The notes: generated by a model not told the origin, from the sequence alone. A stretch of 35,700 bases of DNA from Candidatus Pacearchaeota archaeon (GCA_002690445.1 NZER01000420.1:1-35700); one strand, 5' to 3'. Counted from the first letter of the stretch, positions 25,726-33,022 are shown. A program made the numbers and translations.

Positions 25726-27402
25726 CTAGAGCCAGTAACGTTTCCGCACTTTTCGACGGTTAAACATCTCAGTTTTCTCATTATACGTATATGGACGAAG
25801 TTCGATAACATTTTCTCCGTTAGCATCCCTATTGGGCTTGTATCTACGTGGAGCATATCGAGCACCTACAATTGCCATTTGAAGCGCACTAACTTTATCC
25901 CAATGGTGCCGATCTCGACGTTTTCGATTGGTTTGCCCACGGACAATCTCACTTGCTGCGCTTTCTTCGATTCGCTTATCATTCTTGTAACTCATCAACT
26001 GCTCAATTGTATCTTCGTCATTCAATTCCAAATCATCGAGTAGAGCATCAATCAACCAGCCCAAAGTTTGGTCGAGTGACTTGGCTGTTGATGTGAATCC
26101 AGGTCGCTGTCTCTTTTCAAAGAAAATACGTGGATACTCCCATTCACGAAGAAGAGAGAGTACGCCTTGCCCGACACCATTGGATTCAACAACAATAGTC
26201 GCATTGTTGTATTTTAAACCTGTTTTCATCAGTTTTTGAGAAAATGCCAGGGGTTCTCTGTGCTCTGCAAACGTAGCAACCTGTGTCCATTCGCCATCAT
26301 AGACTTTTAGCACTTGGAAAGATGCATGGTCACGGGAGGCGTGCCCACAAGGATCAACACCAATAACGTAAACCGCATCTGACTCTGGTTGCTCATATTC
26401 CATATATGGGCCTCGCCATCGAACATTCTCTTTTTCACGGTGTCTTTCGAGAGCCTGTCCCGGAATTGCCGCCTGCGCAGCGAGTACCCAGCAACTAATG
26501 TCATCATAGGGATAAAAAACGCCAAATAGCTCTGGTTTACGTCTTAATTCCGCATCTGTCGTCAACATGAACCGACGAAACGCAAGATTCTCTTTTGTCA
26601 GCCCAGTAGACTGGTATCGACTGAGAAGATTGATTTCTTCATTCTCTAGAACCCAATCGTCTTGCCAAATTCTGCGATTGAGTTTTCCATCCCAAAAAGG
26701 GAAGAATTTATATAAATGGCGTCCTGTACCCTTCTTTGCTTCCAAACAGTGCTCATGCCAATCGCTTCGGGCCTCCCAAGGCGTACATTCAAATATAGCG
26801 AGTGCCTTGTCCCTATTAATAAGGGATGGCCAGATTAAGAACATTGATCCAGCGAAATCCGCCCAGAACGCACACTCTGAAGCGTGGAAAGAGTCAGGAG
26901 ATTGACCGATACCAACTGCCCCGGATTCAGCCGACAAGATACGCATTTTGCCGCCTTCTGATGGGCGAAACGTAAGCTGCCTACTCTCACGCGAAGTAAC
27001 GGTACGACTCCTTACCTGTCTGGGCCAATTCTCGTGTAGGTAATGGACCCTTCTGTGCAAATACTCTGCACGATCACTATTGTCCGCAATACAAACGTGG
27101 TCCCATCCAGGGTTGTATGCAGCCTTTGGATAACAGGCATATTCGGATGTGAGACTCTTTCCCATCTGCCGTGCAGTAAGTAAGGTAAGAAATCGAGTCT
27201 GACTGTCTGCTGTTATCGGTGGATTCGTGAAATACTTCAGAATTTCCGTCTGCATGTTGTGAGTAATGCGTGTCGGGTCGTAAGGAACGAACTGACTCGT
27301 TTTCTGGTCATGCACCTGTCCCAGTTTCAATAAGGATTTCTCTGGTGCCCGTAGGAAATCCAGTATCTGCTGGGGAGTCGCTTTACTCACGAATGAAGTC
27401 AC
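25726..27402 (-). CDS. terL: Terminase large subunit (558 aa)
   Basis: This is the packaging motor: an ATPase that pumps DNA through the portal and a nuclease that cuts it. Walker A is A-R-Q-M-G-K-S at residues 77-83. The Walker B/catalytic Glu region is F-H-A-S-E-C-A-F-W, with E176. The RNase H-like nuclease acidic residues are D350 (V-I-G-V-D), E406 (V-V-E-S-N-G) and D502 (H-W-D-K-V-S-A-L). Length is normal. No ATG fits: GTG at 27402 is used here, but GTG at 27390 is also possible, and neither has an SD, so coupling to the overlapping upstream gene is likely. The gene order terminase, then portal supports the call. Confidence 0.92.
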   Translation of the reverse strand: MTSFVSKATPQQILDFLRAPEKSLLKLGQVHDQKTSQFVPYDPTRITHNMQTEILKYFTNPPITADSQTRFLTLLTARQMGKSLTSEYACYPKAAYNPGWDHVCIADNSDRAEYLHRRVHYLHENWPRQVRSRTVTSRESRQLTFRPSEGGKMRILSAESGAVGIGQSPDSFHASECAFWADFAGSMFLIWPSLINRDKALAIFECTPWEARSDWHEHCLEAKKGTGRHLYKFFPFWDGKLNRRIWQDDWVLENEEINLLSRYQSTGLTKENLAFRRFMLTTDAELRRKPELFGVFYPYDDISCWVLAAQAAIPGQALERHREKENVRWRGPYMEYEQPESDAVYVIGVDPCGHASRDHASFQVLKVYDGEWTQVATFAEHREPLAFSQKLMKTGLKYNNATIVVESNGVGQGVLSLLREWEYPRIFFEKRQRPGFTSTAKSLDQTLGWLIDALLDDLELNDEDTIEQLMSYKNDKRIEESAASEIVRGQTNRKRRDRHHWDKVSALQMAIVGARYAPRRYKPNRDANGENVIELRPYTYNEKTEMFNRRKVRKRYWL

Positions 27403-28015
27403 GTGGGTGGTATGTTCTCTCAGGAAACTCTTGTTTTATGTTCTGTCCCTGAAAGTAGGGATCATCCCCTGCCGCTGATTGAGTAGCTTCTTCTTGTGCT
27501 GCCTCGTCTGCAATAGCAGCACTGTTAAGTTTCATTAAATGTGCGGCAGCTTGGCGGATTTGTGGGTCTGCTATTCGTACCTTTCCTGCGGCTATTAAAG
27601 ATAAGATATCTTCGGATGAACTCCATTCAGGAAGCCCCATACTTTTATTCCATTCTCGGGTAGCGTCCATTGCTGCCCGCCCAGATGCCTTCGCTTTATC
27701 GTATTTCTTCGACCAATCACCTGCCATTTTTCCCCAAGTCTTATGGGCTTCTTCTGGTGTTTCACCACCTATGGCACTCTGAACTGTTTTCGCGCCAGCA
27801 GGAAGAGCTTGAACATCTGCCTCAGGCAGAGCTTCTCGCTGAACATCAGTAAGTTGTTCTTCCTCGTCCGGGAGAGGCGGATCGCCCACATATCCAATCG
27901 CTTCGCGTCTTATTCCGTGCGTGCGTGGATCTCTTGGTCCGCTCCTTAATTCTTTATCTGCAGATCGAACTGCATCCATACGGGTTTGATTTCCATATTG
28001 TTCTTCTGTGGCCAT
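27383..28015 (-). CDS. Unknown protein overlapping terL (210 aa)
   Basis: The product is 210 aa, with an acidic N-terminus rich in Pro and Glu and a helical, Lys/Ala-rich middle (K-M-A-G-D-W-S-K-K-Y-D-K-A). A second helical region has R-I-A-D-P-Q-I-R-Q-A-A-A-H-L. The tail overlaps terL by 20 bases. The SD TAAGGAGA contains the previous stop. Position immediately before the large terminase makes it a candidate for the small terminase subunit, but no DNA-binding helix-turn-helix is evident. It may equally be a minor head protein. Confidence 0.55.
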   Translation of the reverse strand: MATEEQYGNQTRMDAVRSADKELRSGPRDPRTHGIRREAIGYVGDPPLPDEEEQLTDVQREALPEADVQALPAGAKTVQSAIGGETPEEAHKTWGKMAGDWSKKYDKAKASGRAAMDATREWNKSMGLPEWSSSEDILSLIAAGKVRIADPQIRQAAAHLMKLNSAAIADEAAQEEATQSAAGDDPYFQGQNIKQEFPERTYHPRDFIRE

Positions 28016-28025
28016 AGTAGTCTCC

Positions 28026-29090
28026 TTAGCGACCTTTCAGTTGCGTATAGAATTCGTGACTGAGAGTCCCATCTTGGTAAAGTTCTTCAATATCTTGGGG
28101 TGTTAACTGTGCTGCCGCTTCGGGAGCAACATGGTAATCATAAAGAGGTGCTTCCTGATTCTGGGCAATAAATCGAAGGGTCTTTGGAATTGCCGTATCG
28201 TCGGCATCTCCCAGTTCCTTAAGAACTTCGTGCCCGACCATCAACCCACCTGTAACTATACCAAACAAGGCCATTCCGCCCGATATTCCTCCAGCCGCTT
28301 TGGACACCCCTGTCATTAGGTCTGAAGCCATTGCTGACAAGTTTTTAAGTTCTTGAGACTTATCCATTGCCCCCACCATAGCCTTGGCCCATTTTTTGTA
28401 TGCTGGACTAACTGCTATAGCTTTTCTAGTAGCCTCCATTTCACGTCTTGCTGTACCGATGCTCTCCCAGGCAGTATCAACTACCGATGGAGGGTCCCAC
28501 CCACGAAATCTATATGGGAGCGAACCCGTTTTTAAAGCAGAGAATCCCTTCTTCTTACTCATATCCTCCATTTTCCTGAACTGCTTTATAGCTTTATCGT
28601 ATGGTTCCCTTGCTTTCTTAAAATCTTTGTCTTGGAGCAGGGATTCTCTACCCTTTATTTTAGACCTATGTGCCGCCATTTCTTGGTTCGCGAGAGTTCC
28701 AGCTTCTCTTGCTGTTTGACGGCCCGTTATAGGATCTGGTGCCATGTCCACTGTTTGTTGGGGTTGCATGGCCATACCAAGAGGTATTCCAATAGATTCA
28801 ACCGCTCTGATACCTTGGGATTTGACCTTATCTACAATGCTTTTTTGTAAGCGTCGTTGCTGTTGATCTTCCAATGCTTCGGAAGCTGCTTCTTGCCCTG
28901 TTGAAAATCGTTCTGCTGGAACTGTTTCCAATGGAGGATAACTACTGAAATCTTCAGGACTAGGAGCCGCAGCCAACTCTTCTCGGGCTTCCTGCACAGC
29001 TTGTCGCCGTTGCTGCGGATAACTGGGAGGTGGTTCCTCTGGAGGTGGTTTTGGTTTTTCGTCTGGGTCTAAGGATCCAAATCTAGCCAT
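28026..29090 (-). CDS. Unknown protein with Gly-rich hydrophobic segment (354 aa)
   Basis: Residues 1-60 are Pro/Glu-rich and probably disordered. The middle is helical and basic (K-K-A-R-E-P-Y-D-K-A-I-K-Q-F). A Gly/Met/Ala-rich hydrophobic stretch (about residues 262-289) could pass through a membrane or line a pore. The C-terminus is acidic. The SD TAGGAGA contains the upstream stop codon. Such hydrophobic helices occur in ejected virion proteins, but the assignment here is only a suggestion. No known family is recognised. Confidence 0.55.
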   Translation of the reverse strand: MARFGSLDPDEKPKPPPEEPPPSYPQQRRQAVQEAREELAAAPSPEDFSSYPPLETVPAERFSTGQEAASEALEDQQQRRLQKSIVDKVKSQGIRAVESIGIPLGMAMQPQQTVDMAPDPITGRQTAREAGTLANQEMAAHRSKIKGRESLLQDKDFKKAREPYDKAIKQFRKMEDMSKKKGFSALKTGSLPYRFRGWDPPSVVDTAWESIGTARREMEATRKAIAVSPAYKKWAKAMVGAMDKSQELKNLSAMASDLMTGVSKAAGGISGGMALFGIVTGGLMVGHEVLKELGDADDTAIPKTLRFIAQNQEAPLYDYHVAPEAAAQLTPQDIEELYQDGTLSHEFYTQLKGR

Positions 29091-29099
29091 GGTAGTCTC

Positions 29100-29393
29100 C
29101 TATTTATCTTTTTTAGTGGTTGCAGCAGCAAGTTTGTCTTTGCGCTGTTCGTCGTCGCCTATAGCTCCCCGCACAGCCGCCAGAATTGCATCACGATTAT
29201 CACGGAAAGCTTGGATATTCTCTCTAGGAAAAGTACCTTCTTTGATATCTTTTGCCAGCAGGAATGGTCCTGCTGAAAGCTGTTCCCACCCACGGACTGC
29301 CACGTCTTCCATCCCCTCTGCCATAGCCCCAGCTTGCGCTGTCTGTTCTTCATTCCATTTACGAATGGCTTCTTTGGCTTCACCTAGGGTCAT
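29100..29393 (-). CDS. Small helical protein with A-V-R-G-A tail motif (97 aa)
   Basis: The protein is 97 aa and helical. The tail carries A-A-V-R-G-A-I-G-D-D followed by a Lys-rich end, which mirrors the end of the 115-aa protein next to the scaffold (21947-22294). Its start overlaps the previous stop as TAATG. Its own stop, TAG, forms part of the SD of the next gene. Function is unknown. The shared tail could be an anchoring or targeting peptide used by two head-region proteins. Confidence 0.55.
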   Translation of the reverse strand: MTLGEAKEAIRKWNEEQTAQAGAMAEGMEDVAVRGWEQLSAGPFLLAKDIKEGTFPRENIQAFRDNRDAILAAVRGAIGDDEQRKDKLAAATTKKDK

Positions 29394-29794
29394 TAGACTT
29401 CGGCCTCCATGAACTCGAATATATCAATATCTGAGGTGTCTTGGGGAAGATTTATGACTTCGGGCTTCTCCTCGATCTCTTTGGGTGTCTCTGTGGCCGT
29501 TGTATCCAATACTTGTGTCGCTTCTTTTGTTGCGCCTGCAATCTGAACGAGGTTTGTGATAAAGTTGACGCCGCTGTCCGCAGTCACTTGCTGTGCTTGC
29601 ACACAAGTGTACATGAGTTCAGCCCACTGCCTCAACTCGCGAGAGATGCCAGATGTCAATTCCTTCTTCACCAATAGCGAGGCAATCTCCGCTGAGATAT
29701 CGACTACATCATTCAGTTCCCGGATGTTCCCAGCAGCAAGCATGGTCAGGAGAGGTTGAGCACCAACAAGAGCCATTTCATCTTTTTTAGCCAT
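29393..29794 (-). CDS. Small helical protein of the packaging module (133 aa)
   Basis: The start chosen is ATG at 29794 (M-A-K-K-D-E), which overlaps the end of the upstream gene. An in-frame start at 29818 would overlap it more. The N-terminal two thirds are helical (L-N-D-V-V-D-I-S-A-E-I-A-S-L-L-V), and the C-terminus is acidic and Pro-containing. Size, helicity and position near terL would suit a small terminase subunit, but no helix-turn-helix is visible and the gene is four away from terL. Treat it as unknown. Confidence 0.5.
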   Translation of the reverse strand: MAKKDEMALVGAQPLLTMLAAGNIRELNDVVDISAEIASLLVKKELTSGISRELRQWAELMYTCVQAQQVTADSGVNFITNLVQIAGATKEATQVLDTTATETPKEIEEKPEVINLPQDTSDIDIFEFMEAEV

Positions 29795-30794
29795 TAGCTT
29801 TCCGGTTCGAGGTGTCATATAAAGGGAGTTGTAGCCAGGGTGGATGTATCTTGGCCCTTTTGAGTAGTATACGTCGATGTTGCTGTATATTCTGTGCCCC
29901 GATTGATCCTTCTCTTTCCCAATCGTCTTTTTCTTCTTGTGTCGGCCATATAATACCCGGAGTATATATGGTACGAGAAATCGGATGCAATGCCTGTCCG
30001 GTTTTTAATTGCGTCCTTATATAAGGATGTGTGACGAGTTTTTTAACTGCTCTCTTAGATTCTTGGACTGGTAATTCTGCTGAAGATTTGCCTAACATGA
30101 TATCAGCCGCAACTTGGGCCATTTTCCTATCTGTACACGCCGGAAGGATGTTTGTGCCTAACGCCCACATAGCAAACTTTGGTATTCCCATTATATGCCG
30201 GATGTATGCCGCCATAGTCTCATGCAGTGACACCTTCTCGTTTTCCGATGCCCTTGGTTGAGGTAGATACCTCCCCCTTTCGTCTTTCTTCTGTTTTCCT
30301 CTATTTGGGCGTCCGCGCATCACTCGAATAATCGCTTCTTCATGCATACCCGCCAACCACCAATAAAACACGCTTCTGTTATGCTGCATTTCGGGCGCGA
30401 GCCGAATACCCGATTTAAAGAAGTGATTCGCAGGTTCCTTAAGGACGGCTGCAGCGACCTCGTATGGAATAGGCGGATCGTTAAGCTGCCATGCCTCTCT
30501 GAGTACCTTGGGCCACTCCTGACGTGCCACAGCGAAGCCCTGATGGTAGATGCCGTACTGTAAGTATGGATCCCGTGAAACGGTTTTGTGGAACGCTTTA
30601 TTCGACGCTCTCGCTGGTGGATGAAACGAGTATGTCCATAATTGGTGTGCTGTGACGTCAGGGGTGTGATGCCCAGAGAAAGAGAATAGTTGTCGGGCGG
30701 TGAGACTCGCTCGTTGCCACTGATTGTTGGATACATACTGTGAGTGTAGGAAAAGATGGACGTATGGTCCTACGGTTCGTTTTGGGCAAGGCAT
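29787..30794 (-). CDS. Unknown basic protein, first gene of the leftward operon (335 aa)
   Basis: The product is 335 aa, basic, and rich in His, Arg, Trp and Tyr, with no membrane segment. A basic linker (R-G-R-P-N-R-G-K-Q-K-K) near residue 180 separates two helical parts. No catalytic motif was recognised. There is no SD before ATG 30794, and the nearest promoter-like sequence would start RNA at about the start codon, so either the message is leaderless or the true start lies downstream. As the first gene of the virion operon and ahead of terL, it might act in packaging or regulation. Confidence 0.6.
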   Translation of the reverse strand: MPCPKRTVGPYVHLFLHSQYVSNNQWQRASLTARQLFSFSGHHTPDVTAHQLWTYSFHPPARASNKAFHKTVSRDPYLQYGIYHQGFAVARQEWPKVLREAWQLNDPPIPYEVAAAVLKEPANHFFKSGIRLAPEMQHNRSVFYWWLAGMHEEAIIRVMRGRPNRGKQKKDERGRYLPQPRASENEKVSLHETMAAYIRHIMGIPKFAMWALGTNILPACTDRKMAQVAADIMLGKSSAELPVQESKRAVKKLVTHPYIRTQLKTGQALHPISRTIYTPGIIWPTQEEKDDWEREGSIGAQNIQQHRRILLKRAKIHPPWLQLPLYDTSNRKANG

Positions 30795-30799
30795 ACTAC

Positions 30800-30828
30800 A
30801 TGGTAAGTGACTAACGCCTATTTGACAA
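30800..30828 (-). promoter_or_regulatory. Possible promoter of the leftward virion operon
   Basis: On the minus strand TTGTCA (30828-30823) is followed after 17 bases by TACCAT (30805-30800). These match the sigma70 -35 and -10 boxes at five and four of six positions. The -10 box ends only five bases before the ATG of the first gene, so transcription would begin at the start codon. The -10 match is weak, so this is tentative. Confidence 0.3.
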
Positions 30829-30910
30829 ACCTGATCGCTATCGAGAGAGGTGGTGGGTATGGAACGTGATAGTGCGTGAGGGGGGATGCCTCTAATGTGG
30901 TGATTTTCGA

Positions 30911-30930
30911 TGTTCAGGTATTACTGAACA
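30911..30930. promoter_or_regulatory. Operator-like palindrome
   Basis: TGTTCAG (30911-30917) and CTGAACA (30924-30930) are perfect 7-bp inverted arms around GTATTA. The 20-bp size and two-fold symmetry suit a dimeric repressor. It lies about 120 bp upstream of the leftward operon. An overlapping direct repeat CAGGTAT occurs at 30915 and 30929. Confidence 0.4.
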
Positions 30931-31045
30931 GGTATCCTGCATAGGCGGACAGAAAATGACCAAATCGCTCCTGGCCGTCTTCGCGTGTGTCTATGTCTCT
31001 GAGAGATAGCCCCCCCTTAGAAACGATTCTAGGCCCGGCAATGGC

Positions 31046-31168
31046 CTATTGATAAATGAAACTACCCCCTCTGAATGGGGCATAGGGGCCGATTCGACTG
31101 GGCCAATATGGGCTACCCTGAGTGGGTTATCAATAGGTTTGATGGGGTTATCAATAGCTTATCAATAG
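31046..31168. repeat. TTATCAATAG iterons (four copies, one inverted)
   Basis: Exact 10-mers lie at 31127-31136, 31148-31157 and 31159-31168 in the direct orientation, and at 31046-31055 as the complement CTATTGATAA. The three direct copies are 21 and 11 bp apart, close to two and one helical turns, so bound proteins would sit on one face of the DNA. The pattern suits an origin-binding or regulatory protein. It resembles a DnaA box only loosely. Confidence 0.7.
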
Positions 31169-31444
31169 CCTGACCCGACTACCCTTGGTCAATCTGGCAT
31201 GACTCTTGCATGTGTGTGGGCGTGCACGTGCCCCCTTCTTGAGGGGTCTTCGATACGGGCGTGATAGTGCCTTTGAGCTACCGAAGAAATAGGGGTATGG
31301 ATTTCCTCAATGATATCAAGCACTTACAGTGTTTATAAAAATACTTCCAAATAAAGCTTGACCCTAAAACATTGGTGCACAGATTCTTGACAGCAGAGGG
31401 GACAACGCAGACAACTTGACCCCAGCACACTGCTAACCGGTTCT

Positions 31445-31473
31445 TTGACATCTCAATATGAATGGTTTTAAAT
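31445..31473 (+). promoter_or_regulatory. Sigma70-like promoter of the rightward small-gene operon
   Basis: TTGACA (31445-31450, perfect -35) is followed by 17 bases and TTAAAT (31468-31473, four of six for -10). The start of RNA would fall near 31480, just before the leader hairpin of the 202-aa gene. Two further TTGAC words upstream (near 31358 and 31393) lack a clear -10. Confidence 0.6.
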
Positions 31474-31484
31474 AGTTTTTTAGT

Positions 31485-31539
31485 GGGTTGGACGACTGGT
31501 CATTCTGGCCAGTCGAACCCAACATGGTTTGCAAAGGAG
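31485..31539 (+). promoter_or_regulatory. Leader hairpin and SD of the first rightward gene
   Basis: GGGTT (31485) and CGACTGG (31493) pair with CCAGTCG (31509) and AACCC (31516) around a nine-base loop, with three unpaired bases on one side. The SD AAAGGAG (31533-31539) follows, seven bases before ATG 31547. This is a looser version of the hairpin-SD module seen before the later genes. Confidence 0.6.
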
Positions 31540-31546
31540 TAATACC

Positions 31547-32155
31547 ATGGCTAAAAAACAAAATGTGTCAGTAACTCGGAATGTAGATGATGAGATACTG
31601 GATTTCTTCACGATGTCGAACTTGAAGCAGGACCGAATCGACAAGTACCTGGAAAAGGAACTTGATTTTCGGGTAGCCTACGCAACATTTCAACAACGTG
31701 GTAAATCTCGCTCCAAGGAAGTATTGAATAATAACTTTGTTCACATACCTTACTTGGTTGATGCGGATGGGCAGTTCGTCAGCTTTACAGTTGGTGATCG
31801 TTTGGGACAGTATGTTCCAGGCGAGGAAGGGGCAGCAAGGGCGCTTCAAGCTGGAAAAGATTACTTCAAGGTAATCAAGGCCAGCGTCGAAGAAGCCGTG
31901 ATGACCCAAGCTTCCACTCTTGGAACGTGGCAAGATCAGTTTCGAGCGCAAGGTCGGGAGGCCTGCGCCGATGTGATGGAGTTGTACATTGACGTGTTCA
32001 ACTCGAAAAAAGCCACGTTCACCACTCAAATCACCCTCTTCGACGTCACCGGAGAGGATGTGGATAAGGACGTCACGGTGCTCAACACCGAGGAGTTCTA
32101 CATCAAGCGGGACGCGCCGCCCACTGTGCTGCGCAAGAAATCTGATGGCGAGTAG
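31547..32155 (+). CDS. Unknown protein, first gene of the rightward operon (202 aa)
   Basis: ATG 31547 is chosen for its ideal SD; an in-frame TTG at 31529 is less likely. The product is 202 aa, mixed helix and strand, starting M-A-K-K-Q-N with a basic helix K-Y-L-E-K-E-L. It includes F-V-S-F-T-V-G-D-R-L-G-Q-Y-V-P in the middle, has a late beta-rich part (F-T-T-Q-I-T-L-F-D-V-T-G), and a basic end. No family is recognised. Promoter, hairpin and strong SD suggest high and early expression. Its stop overlaps the start of a tiny membrane peptide gene. Confidence 0.75.
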   Translation: MAKKQNVSVTRNVDDEILDFFTMSNLKQDRIDKYLEKELDFRVAYATFQQRGKSRSKEVLNNNFVHIPYLVDADGQFVSFTVGDRLGQYVPGEEGAARALQAGKDYFKVIKASVEEAVMTQASTLGTWQDQFRAQGREACADVMELYIDVFNSKKATFTTQITLFDVTGEDVDKDVTVLNTEEFYIKRDAPPTVLRKKSDGE

Positions 32156-32234
32156 AACACGGAAACAACTGAGTCGCTGGCTCATTGGATTCTTTCTCTT
32201 CTTTTGGTGGCTGTACATCAATAGAAACGATTGA
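32145..32234 (+). CDS. Tiny membrane peptide, translationally coupled (29 aa)
   Basis: ATG 32145 lies within the last codons of the 202-aa gene (ATGGCGAGTAG, other frame). The peptide starts M-A-S-R-T-R-K-Q-L-S-R, has one membrane span W-L-I-G-F-F-L-F-F-W-W-L-Y-I, and ends N-R-N-D. The basic N-terminus suggests it stays in the cytosol. The reading frame lies inside a longer spurious ORF. Coupling with the upstream gene replaces an SD. It could act on the host membrane early in infection, but nothing identifies its target. Confidence 0.5.
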   Translation: MASRTRKQLSRWLIGFFLFFWWLYINRND

Positions 32235-32238
32235 ATCT

Positions 32239-32290
32239 GGATGCTCCCTCAATTCTGGGGGGGCATCCTCTTCTCCCCAATACAAAGGAA
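32239..32290 (+). promoter_or_regulatory. Hairpin-SD module 1
   Basis: GGATGCTCCC (32239-32248) pairs with GGGGGCATCC (32259-32268) with one G-U pair. The exact 14-mer CCAATACAAAGGAA follows at 32277-32290, eight bases after the stem. It contains the SD of the 99-aa gene. There is no U-tract, so this is not a normal terminator. Confidence 0.7.
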
Positions 32291-32297
32291 TATCATC

Positions 32298-32597
32298 GTG
32301 TCAAAAAAAGCACATGACCCCCAAGCATTGCCCCTTGCGACCAGAAAAATGGCTCTGGGAAAATGCATTGAGATTATTACCATGCAAATGGCTTTCCATG
32401 TCATCGGAGCCAAGCGAGCAGTCGAACAGTTAGAGATGGCGTTTGAGAGTTGCGGACTACGAATGAGCGAAGCCCTACACGACTATTGTGATGCTGTCCA
32501 ACGTGACGAAAAGCCCAGGTTGGACCTGAGTTTCGATGAGATGATTAAACCCGAACACAAGGCAAATGAATATGTTGTTCAACTTCACCTCTTCTGA
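32298..32597 (+). CDS. Unknown small protein (99 aa)
   Basis: The start is GTG at 32298, seven bases after the SD AAAGGAA. An in-frame ATG at 32241 would lie inside the leader hairpin and is rejected. The product is 99 aa and mainly helical (K-C-I-E-I-I-T-M-Q-M-A-F-H-V-I-G-A), with an acidic middle and a hydrophobic end (Y-V-V-Q-L-H-L-F). It overlaps the next gene. No family is recognised. Confidence 0.65.
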   Translation: MSKKAHDPQALPLATRKMALGKCIEIITMQMAFHVIGAKRAVEQLEMAFESCGLRMSEALHDYCDAVQRDEKPRLDLSFDEMIKPEHKANEYVVQLHLF

Positions 32598-32754
32598 GGA
32601 AATGTTGGTTCACTTTCTCCTAGTAGTTGTATTCATACTAGGAACTGGATTGTACTTGGCACAATGGCTGTACATGAAAGACAAGGTAGAGCAGGCCATC
32701 CTGAAAGAACGTGAGAGATTCACCCGAATCCTGTTCGAGAATTCTGAGGAATAA
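32572..32754 (+). CDS. Single-span membrane protein (60 aa)
   Basis: ATG 32572 has AAGG nine bases upstream. ATG 32566 (two residues longer) is the alternative but sits only three bases after it. A short polar start is followed by one membrane span (about residues 11-30, F-L-L-V-V-V-F-I-L-G-T-G-L-Y-L-A). A charged helix with K-D-K-V-E-Q-A-I-L-K-E-R-E-R follows. The plan resembles a very short inner-membrane spanin, yet it lies among early genes and has no partner, so no function is assigned. The start overlaps the 99-aa gene by 26 bases. Confidence 0.6.
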   Translation: MLFNFTSSEEMLVHFLLVVVFILGTGLYLAQWLYMKDKVEQAILKERERFTRILFENSEE

Positions 32755-32763
32755 GAGAGAAGT

Positions 32764-32805
32764 CCCGGCCCATCCTGGGTCGGGGCAACCCCCAATACAA
32801 AGGAA
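32764..32805 (+). promoter_or_regulatory. Hairpin-SD module 2
   Basis: CCCGGCCCA (32764-32772) pairs with TGGGTCGGG (32776-32784) with one G-U pair and a three-base loop. CCAATACAAAGGAA follows at 32792-32805, seven bases after the stem. It supplies the SD for the 69-aa gene. Confidence 0.7.
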
Positions 32806-32812
32806 ATGAATG

Positions 32813-33022
32813 ATGGAAGAAATAGATAGACGTTTGGCCCTATGGGTACAAGCACAAGAAGATATGGACATCGCAATCACACTACTGCACAAGCTCCACG
32901 AGTCTGTAAGGGGAAAAGGATTCAACGTTGACATGCCATTGTACGTTATGAAAGGAAATCTTCATGCGAAGATTGATGAGATTATCCAGCACCTCGCGGA
33001 AAGTAAATGGAGAAACAAGTAA
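32813..33022 (+). CDS. Unknown small helical protein (69 aa)
   Basis: ATG 32813 is seven bases after the SD AAAGGAA. The directly preceding ATG 32810 is four bases after it. The product is 69 aa, almost all helical and amphipathic (R-R-L-A-L-W-V-Q-A-Q-E-D-M and I-D-E-I-I-Q-H-L-A). There are no cysteines and no membrane span. It may be a small adaptor or inhibitor-like protein, but nothing shows its target. Confidence 0.6.
   Translation: MEEIDRRLALWVQAQEDMDIAITLLHKLHESVRGKGFNVDMPLYVMKGNLHAKIDEIIQHLAESKWRNK

Larger units (their letters stand above)
30795..31546. other. Divergent control region, no genes
   Basis: The leftward virion operon and the rightward small-gene operon diverge from this stretch of about 750 bp. 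No credible ORF or RNA gene was found. It holds an operator-like palindrome (30911), four TTATCAATAG sites (31046-31168), an 11-bp repeat CGTGATAGTGC at 30865 and 31260, an AT-rich tract near 31327-31356, a rightward sigma70-like promoter (31445) and a leader hairpin (31485). It is the best candidate in the window for both transcription control and a replication origin. Confidence 0.7.

Noticed and set aside
31127..31168. TTATCAATAG as DnaA boxes
   Set aside because: It differs from the TTATNCACA consensus at several positions, so only a generic iteron call is made.
30795..31546. tRNA or other structured RNA gene in the divergent region
   Set aside because: No cloverleaf, T-loop sequence or acceptor pairing was found by eye.
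31568..32221. Long minus-strand ORF (217 aa) opposite the 202-aa gene
   Set aside because: It has no SD, lies antisense to a gene with promoter, hairpin and strong SD, and its sequence has no protein-like motifs.
32239..32268. Leader hairpins as ordinary intrinsic terminators
   Set aside because: They lack U-tracts and sit right before SDs. The true terminator at 33272 shows what a full one looks like here.
32566..32754. The small membrane protein as an inner-membrane spanin
   Set aside because: The span-plus-helix plan fits, but it is very short, lies among early genes and has no outer-membrane partner nearby.
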